From: Bacillota bacterium
GTDB taxonomy: Bacteria; Bacillota; Clostridia; Lachnospirales; Lachnospiraceae
Length of the DNA: 32,173 bases
Direction of reading: 5' to 3'
Assembly: GCA_023423335.1 (NCBI GenBank)
Contig: JAFAFU010000024.1
Span: 1 to 32,173, forward strand
Both the position numbers and the translations under genes were made by a program. Below are positions 28,123 to 32,173 of this stretch, one piece after another (positions within the stretch are counted from its first letter, which is position 1; every line of letters starts with the position of its first letter). Under the pieces are notes generated by a model, which did no database searches, was not told the origin of the DNA, and saw only the letters and a list, made by a program, of their open reading frames with translations.

Positions 28123-28160
28123 GGCGGTTTTGAAATAAAAATCAAAGCCGCCGCTTTTCT
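28123..28160 (+). terminator. Probable terminator after the hydrolase gene
   Basis: GGCGGTTTTGA (28123-28133) pairs with TCAAAGCCGCC (28142-28152) over 11 bp, followed by GCTTTTCTTG. An earlier ATGCGGT/ACCGCAT hairpin lies at 28051-28074. Confidence 0.5.
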
Positions 28161-28237
28161 TGTCAAAAAATAGATTGCGGAGGGCGTAATAAGTGCATCC
28201 TTTTTTATCCCGGCGGCTTTGGAATTGGAGGTTTTCC

Positions 28238-28303
28238 ATGTATCCGAAGCAGCTTTTTCTTGTCCGTAAGGGGCCGCAGTTTTACCTTAGCGGCTGGATG
28301 TAG
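28238..28303 (+). CDS. Possible 21-aa peptide gene
   Basis: ATTGGAGG stands 6 bases before an ATG opening a 21-codon frame (MYPKQLFLVRKGPQF ...). Lysine/arginine and aromatic rich. A good ribosome site but no other support. The rest of 28161-28511 holds only a remnant-like frame ending in KCQNYLGKEVENF near 28490, with no start. Confidence 0.3.
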   Translation: MYPKQLFLVRKGPQFYLSGWM

Positions 28304-28511
28304 CCAAAGTTTTTTCCCTACACCATTTTAGAAAAGCAAATAAACATCCGGAAAGCTACTGCGCAAATTTTTTATTCGACACCTTTCAGAATCTTTAGGG
28401 AACTTGAATGATATTATAAAAAATGCTGTTTGTGATAAATGCCAGAATTATTTAGGAAAAGAAGTGGAAAATTTTGTATTAAACAAAACTTAATTTGCAT
28501 TTTGGAGAACC

Positions 28512-29591
28512 ATGTATGGAATACCTTCAAAACATGGTAAAGTTCCTTTTTTTGATATGTCTTTAGATAACAAAAATTCAGGAAAGGCCGATATAAAGGC
28601 GGCCATAGGGGTACATAATGGCATCACACAGGAACCAACCGGATCAATATTCCTTACTCCTAAACAAATAAAAACTCACAAACGCGACTTAAGCAAAACA
28701 ATAACCAGCGGCATTGATTTACTGGACAGGCGGATCATTGGCTTCAACCCCGGAGAGCTCAGCATATGGTCTGGAAATAATGGTTCCGGAAAATCAAGCG
28801 TTTTATCCCAGATAGCAATAAACGGGATTGAACAGAATTTCAATATAGCACTGTTTTCAGGGGAATTAAGGTCAGACAAGGTTCTAAACTGGATGCATCT
28901 GCAAGCTGCCGGAAAAAGATATGCAATATCAACGCAATACGAGAATTATTACACGGTGCCAGACGAAATCAAAATAAAGATCAATGAGTGGATGGATGCC
29001 AGAATGCATATTTATAACAATGATTTTGGTACTGGAGTAATTGAAGTATTGAAAGCAATTAGGAGTTGTATAGAAGAACACTATATCGGGATGGTGATTA
29101 TTGACAATATGATGAGCCTTGATCTTGCCGGGGTAAACGGAGAAAAATATGAAAAACAAACGAGCCTTGTATTGGCACTAAGCAGTATGGCAAAACAGTG
29201 GAATGTACATATTCACTTTGTTGCCCATCCACGGAAGTCATTGGGCTTTCTGCGTAAGAATGATATATCAGGCACGGCCGATATTACGAACGCGGCCGAC
29301 AATGTATTTATTGTCCACAGAGTAAATACGGATTTCAAGCGGGCCACCAAGGCTGATATGGGGTTCAAAGATAATAACCCGCTGTATGGTTATTCTAATG
29401 TAATTGAAATATGCAAAAACAGGGACCTTGGTATAGCAGATGAATTTATAGGCTTGTTTTTTGAAAAGGAAAGTAAGAGATTTTTAAATACTTCAAATGA
29501 AGAGAAGCATTACACCTGGGAAAAGATTAAGGGCGGTTTTATAAAGGTCTCTGATGATGAAGAAACCCCATTTGGCAGGAAGGATGATTAG
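28512..29591 (+). CDS. DnaB/Twinkle-like replicative helicase (RecA-fold), phage or plasmid type
   Basis: 359 aa. Contains only the C-terminal RecA-like helicase domain: Walker A SGNNGSGKSS (87-96), ALFSGELRSDKVLNWM (H1a region), Walker B MVIIDNMMSLD (194-204), a sensor-like HFVAHPRKS, and the DISGTADITNAADNVFIVHR segment typical of primase-helicase C-terminal domains in phages and integrative elements. No DnaB N-terminal or primase (Toprim, zinc) domain precedes it. The ribosome site GGAG is 4 bases from the ATG, so the start is fair but not certain. Likely unwinds DNA during replication of a mobile element. The next gene begins directly at the stop codon. Confidence 0.85.
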   Translation: MYGIPSKHGKVPFFDMSLDNKNSGKADIKAAIGVHNGITQEPTGSIFLTPKQIKTHKRDLSKTITSGIDLLDRRIIGFNPGELSIWSGNNGSGKSSVLSQIAINGIEQNFNIALFSGELRSDKVLNWMHLQAAGKRYAISTQYENYYTVPDEIKIKINEWMDARMHIYNNDFGTGVIEVLKAIRSCIEEHYIGMVIIDNMMSLDLAGVNGEKYEKQTSLVLALSSMAKQWNVHIHFVAHPRKSLGFLRKNDISGTADITNAADNVFIVHRVNTDFKRATKADMGFKDNNPLYGYSNVIEICKNRDLGIADEFIGLFFEKESKRFLNTSNEEKHYTWEKIKGGFIKVSDDEETPFGRKDD

Positions 29592-29816
29592 ATGGCATCT
29601 GCAACCAATAAAGATATACCTGATATTTTTCAGCTTTATAGTGATATATTTTCTATGCATAAGGAATTTTACTTCCCGGAAGAAAGCAAAGCATACTGGA
29701 ATAATGCGATCTCTGTTGCGCACAATATTCATGCCAAATATGGGACCGCATTATCAAAAGATTTATGCCTTGCAGTGATTGACGAGTTGGAAGAAAGATA
29801 TAATCTGATATGTTGA
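29592..29816 (+). CDS. Small phage-like hypothetical protein, 74 aa
   Basis: Begins on the base after the helicase stop, with AGGAAGG inside the helicase end as ribosome site. Soluble, mostly helical (DIPDIFQLYSDIFSMHKEF, ISVAHNIHAKYG, LCLAVIDELEERYNLI); no motif. The tight arrangement suggests a partner of the helicase, perhaps a replication accessory. Family not recognised, though FYFPEES..YWNNAI-type small proteins occur in clostridial prophages. Confidence 0.6.
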   Translation: MASATNKDIPDIFQLYSDIFSMHKEFYFPEESKAYWNNAISVAHNIHAKYGTALSKDLCLAVIDELEERYNLIC

Positions 29817-29840
29817 GGAATTTAATGCTTGTAGCGCCAT

Positions 29841-30434
29841 TTATTTTAAAAACATATCAATAAGAGCCTTAATACTTGTGGCAATAGCCAACACAGTAGC
29901 CAATGCACCACTCACCGATATTAAAATTGCTGTGACGCGTTCAAAAACATATTTAAACCCATTGGGCTTAGAGTTTGAATTAGGAAATATCTTAGTAGCT
30001 AATCTATTAATAAAGATAACAAAGATTTTGGCAATTTGATAGACCTTATACAAAAAATAATAAATCACATAGATAAACAACAATGACATAATAATATCAA
30101 GCCCAATAGATACTTTTGCATATTTTATGCTAAAAATCCAATATGAACACGCAAAAATGCCTACTGCTAAATTGCCAATAAGTTTACCGAACTCATACAT
30201 TAATTTATCTTTTTTTTGCATATTGAATATTGGAATTAGATAAAAGCTTGCAAACAAACAAAAACCGCCCATAAGCCCTCTTTGATTTTGTAGGCCTTTA
30301 GATGGGGTCATATAAGATAAAACAGATAGAAAAACAGTTACAATTAATAAACTTAAACTTAAGATGGCGAGCTTGTCGTTACTGGTAAAAACACTCTTTA
30401 AATTATTTTTTACTTTAGTAAAAATTTTTTTCAT
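29841..30434 (-). CDS. Multi-pass membrane protein of unknown function, 197 aa
   Basis: The ATG at 30434 (MKKIFTKVKNNLK) is 12 bases after AGGAGG; an in-frame ATT nearer the site is an alternative start. A basic N-terminus, then about five membrane helices (near residues 22-42, 55-72, 84-105, 112-135, 165-190) with a lysine-rich loop after the fourth. Very AT-rich. It is divergent from the 268-aa membrane protein at 30639, sharing a 204-bp control region. I do not recognise the family; two divergent membrane proteins next to a mobile helicase could be cargo, for instance defence, but this is speculation. Confidence 0.6.
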   Translation of the reverse strand: MKKIFTKVKNNLKSVFTSNDKLAILSLSLLIVTVFLSVLSYMTPSKGLQNQRGLMGGFCLFASFYLIPIFNMQKKDKLMYEFGKLIGNLAVGIFACSYWIFSIKYAKVSIGLDIIMSLLFIYVIYYFLYKVYQIAKIFVIFINRLATKIFPNSNSKPNGFKYVFERVTAILISVSGALATVLAIATSIKALIDMFLK

Positions 30435-30543
30435 CTCAATATGGGACCTCCTATACATTATAATAAAATTGTAACAAATAAATAAAAAATGTCAATTTAT
30501 AAACAAAAGTATGAATATTATGGTGTACATTGACAATTGAATA

Positions 30544-30572
30544 TTGATAGTTAGTAGATTTTTAGGTATTAT
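30544..30572 (+). promoter_or_regulatory. Promoter of the 268-aa membrane protein gene
   Basis: TTGATA (30544-30549), 17-bp spacer, TATTAT (30567-30572); the start would be about 60 bp before the ATG. Confidence 0.6.
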
Positions 30573-30638
30573 GGTAATATAAAGCAAAATTTATAATTCA
30601 GATTATAGATATAATACCGCATTAGGAGGAAATAAAAC

Positions 30639-31445
30639 ATGGACCTGTTTAATATAATATTAGGAATTTTTGGTATATTAGGTACCCTGTTTGGTTTTTA
30701 TTCATTATGGGATGCTGAAAGAAACAAGAAGTTAAATGCATTCATTTATGAAGTTGCAAAAATGAACGTTGATAAAGATGCGACTAAAAACGAACTGGAT
30801 AAATTAAATGAAAAGAGACAAGAAATGAATGACACCTTAAATATTATCAAACAACAGATACCATTGGAAGCTCAAAAAGCTGTTCTTTTTGATAGATACA
30901 AAATTCTGGAAGAACAACTTATAAATACATATAATAATTATGTAGATACCAAATCGAGGTTAGAAAGAATTTCAAAACCTGAAGTTTTAGTACCAAATTC
31001 TATTCTTAATGAAATCAAACAAGAGATTATGCCAGAATATATAGTTAAGCAAAAAAGGAATAAGTATTTAATCTCATTAACAACTATTTCATTCGCTACA
31101 ATATTTCTTTCATCTTTACCAATAATAGGCTATATGGGAAAATATATGGGGATACTTGCCATCTTCCCATTGATTGGTTTGTTTTATATTAATATTCCAG
31201 CTAATAGAATAGATCGTATTAAATATATTAAAAAGTTGGTTCTTAATACAACCACTATTATATTAGGGATTGCAAATATTATTGTTTACATGCTTTATTA
31301 TCAAGCAGAAAAATATGGACTTATGGGTGAGTCAACATACTTGCTTATTTTGTTATTTATTATACCTGCATTTATTGTATTGAGCCTTTACATAATTATT
31401 AAAACACTGCTAAATAAAAAAAGAAAAGGTATTATTAATAAATAA
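30639..31445 (+). CDS. Membrane protein with central coiled coil, 268 aa
   Basis: The ATG follows TAGGAGGA at 8 bases. Order: an N-terminal transmembrane helix (NIILGIFGILGTLFGFYSLW, residues 5-24), a cytosolic helical/coiled-coil segment about residues 30-135 rich in Lys, Glu and Asn (KNELDKLNEKRQEMNDTLN), then four hydrophobic helices (about 145-165, 168-187, 204-224, 234-258) and a basic tail. The layout, one N-terminal span, coiled coil and a C-terminal membrane bundle, is not one I can assign. AT-rich and probably recently acquired. It has its own promoter and a strong terminator. Confidence 0.65.
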   Translation: MDLFNIILGIFGILGTLFGFYSLWDAERNKKLNAFIYEVAKMNVDKDATKNELDKLNEKRQEMNDTLNIIKQQIPLEAQKAVLFDRYKILEEQLINTYNNYVDTKSRLERISKPEVLVPNSILNEIKQEIMPEYIVKQKRNKYLISLTTISFATIFLSSLPIIGYMGKYMGILAIFPLIGLFYINIPANRIDRIKYIKKLVLNTTTIILGIANIIVYMLYYQAEKYGLMGESTYLLILLFIIPAFIVLSLYIIIKTLLNKKRKGIINK

Positions 31446-31513
31446 CATAGGGCTTTCATACTATGCATCACCCATATAATGCGGAGTTGACGTATTTCAA
31501 TTAGTAAAACATC

Positions 31514-31549
31514 AAACTACTAACTATGATATGAAGTTAGTAGTTTTTT
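31514..31549 (+). terminator. Terminator after the 268-aa membrane protein gene
   Basis: AAACTACTAACT / AGTTAGTAGTTT, a perfect 12-bp stem with 9-nt loop and T-run. Confidence 0.9.
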
Positions 31550-31676
31550 ATTGTATTAAAACAAAAATAGCATTCTGTTTACGAGCAGAGGACTTCGGTT
31601 GCCCAAGCTGGTTCAAACATAAATGCTATAACAGTATTATATGCCTAATTTATAAAAATTACAAGGAGGAAACAAT

Positions 31677-31715
31677 ATGAATTTAGCTGCCAAGGCAGCA
31701 GGAAGGGAGCATTAG
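31677..31715 (+). CDS. Possible 12-aa upstream peptide
   Basis: AAGGAGG lies 6 bases before an ATG opening a 12-codon frame (MNLAAKAAGREH) that ends 2 bases before the next gene. It may serve to couple translation to that gene, whose own ribosome site GGAAGGGAG lies within it, or be the remnant of a longer protein. Confidence 0.4.
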   Translation: MNLAAKAAGREH

Positions 31716-31717
31716 AA

Positions 31718-32020
31718 ATGAACAAATCAGATTATTGTGAATACTGTCCGGATGAAGATATATCAGTATGTGATAACTGTAAAGGTATCCTAACTCAGGA
31801 CACCTCAAGGCAGAATGAAATAATAAACACTATTAGTGAGAAGTTCCAGGAATCTAGAAATACTATCAGGAAGAGGTGTTTCGGGGAAAAGGCAGAGAAG
31901 GATATGGAGCTGGCAAAGACCGCTTTAGTTGTGACCGATATTAAAAGCAAGATCAGCCAAAGGAAGAAAAGCACCCCGGCCAGAGCGAATAACTCACTAC
32001 CCTGGACCGAAGTGCCGTAG
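31718..32020 (+). CDS. Small Cys-rich protein, 100 aa, mobile-element type
   Basis: N-terminal zinc-ribbon-like cysteines: YCEYCPDEDISVCDNCKG (two CxxC pairs, 11 residues apart), followed by a charged helical region (TISEKFQESRNTIRKRC) and a basic tail ending STPARANNSLPWTEVP. Soluble; perhaps nucleic-acid binding. The C-terminal coding sequence recurs as a fragment at 9609-9698 in the tRNA island, so this gene family has more than one copy in the genome, as expected for phage or integrative-element genes. Family not recognised. Confidence 0.55.
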   Translation: MNKSDYCEYCPDEDISVCDNCKGILTQDTSRQNEIINTISEKFQESRNTIRKRCFGEKAEKDMELAKTALVVTDIKSKISQRKKSTPARANNSLPWTEVP

Positions 32021-32035
32021 ATGAATTTTTAGTCA

Positions 32036-32173
32036 GATGGATTTGGCCTTGATGAAGCAAAAATTATTATCTAATTGTTGTCGTAAACGAATACAAAAGT
32101 ACATCATAATAGCGGGCATTAAGCCATACATGATAATTCGTGTCGGTTGTTCGCGCAGGAATGTCAATAAAGA
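32036..32173 (+). CDS. Possible partial ORF running off the right edge
   Basis: From an ATG at 32036 (MDLALMKQKLLSNCC) the frame stays open for 46 codons to the window end, with a basic, helix-forming composition (KPYMIIRVGCSRRNV looks like a helix-turn-helix start). No ribosome site is seen before the ATG, so this is tentative. Confidence 0.3.

Overview
The window looks like a chromosome segment of an anaerobic, low-to-moderate GC clostridium, most likely a Lachnospiraceae (Clostridium cluster XIVa) diazotroph. The signs are a CIRCE-controlled htpG, DegV, TraX and DUF6320-type proteins, strong AGGAGG ribosome sites, and a clostridial nif operon. That operon carries nifI1/nifI2 between nifH and nifD, a nifN-nifB fusion, a Pasteurianum-type 2Fe-2S ferredoxin gene, and a homocitrate synthase split into nifV-omega and nifV-alpha. 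The genus is inferred from gene content only.

Layout. 1-7.0 kb: a housekeeping-like block holding a truncated acyltransferase/condensation-like gene, a zinc-ribbon membrane protein, TraX, a 58-aa reverse-strand gene, a DUF5721-like gene, htpG with CIRCE and a histidine-rich insert, and degV. 7.3-11.1 kb: an AT-rich accessory island that begins in the 3' end of an intact tRNA-Pro(CGG) and ends at a second, imperfect copy of that tRNA 3' end. It holds small secreted or membrane proteins, two frame-disrupted genes, gene fragments and two degenerate type I-C CRISPR-repeat-like sequences, but no recognisable integrase. 11.2-12.8 kb: a GNAT acetyltransferase, a polysaccharide deacetylase and a small membrane protein paralogous to one inside the island.

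13.0-24.8 kb: the nif operon nifH-nifI1-nifI2-nifD-nifK-nifE-nifNB-2Fe2S ferredoxin-nifV-omega-nifV-alpha. It has all catalytic, cofactor-assembly and homocitrate functions but no nifS, nifU, molybdate transporter or protein regulator in view. Its non-coding parts are unusually structured: a promoter-hairpin-terminator unit and then a second promoter and terminator-containing leader precede nifH. Five consecutive hairpins, one terminator-like, and a 16-codon ORF lie between nifI1 and nifI2. Hairpins sit directly next to the ribosome site of nifI2 and upstream of nifE.

24.8-28.0 kb: a DUF1697 gene, a probable type I toxin-antitoxin locus (29-aa holin-like membrane toxin with a convergent RNA), and a PadR-DUF4180 regulator coupled to an alpha/beta hydrolase. 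28.0-32.2 kb: an AT-rich, probably mobile region with a DnaB/Twinkle-like helicase, small phage-like proteins, two divergent multi-pass membrane proteins of unknown function and a Cys-rich small protein. A fragment resembling the 3' end of the last gene is also found in the tRNA island, linking the two accessory regions.
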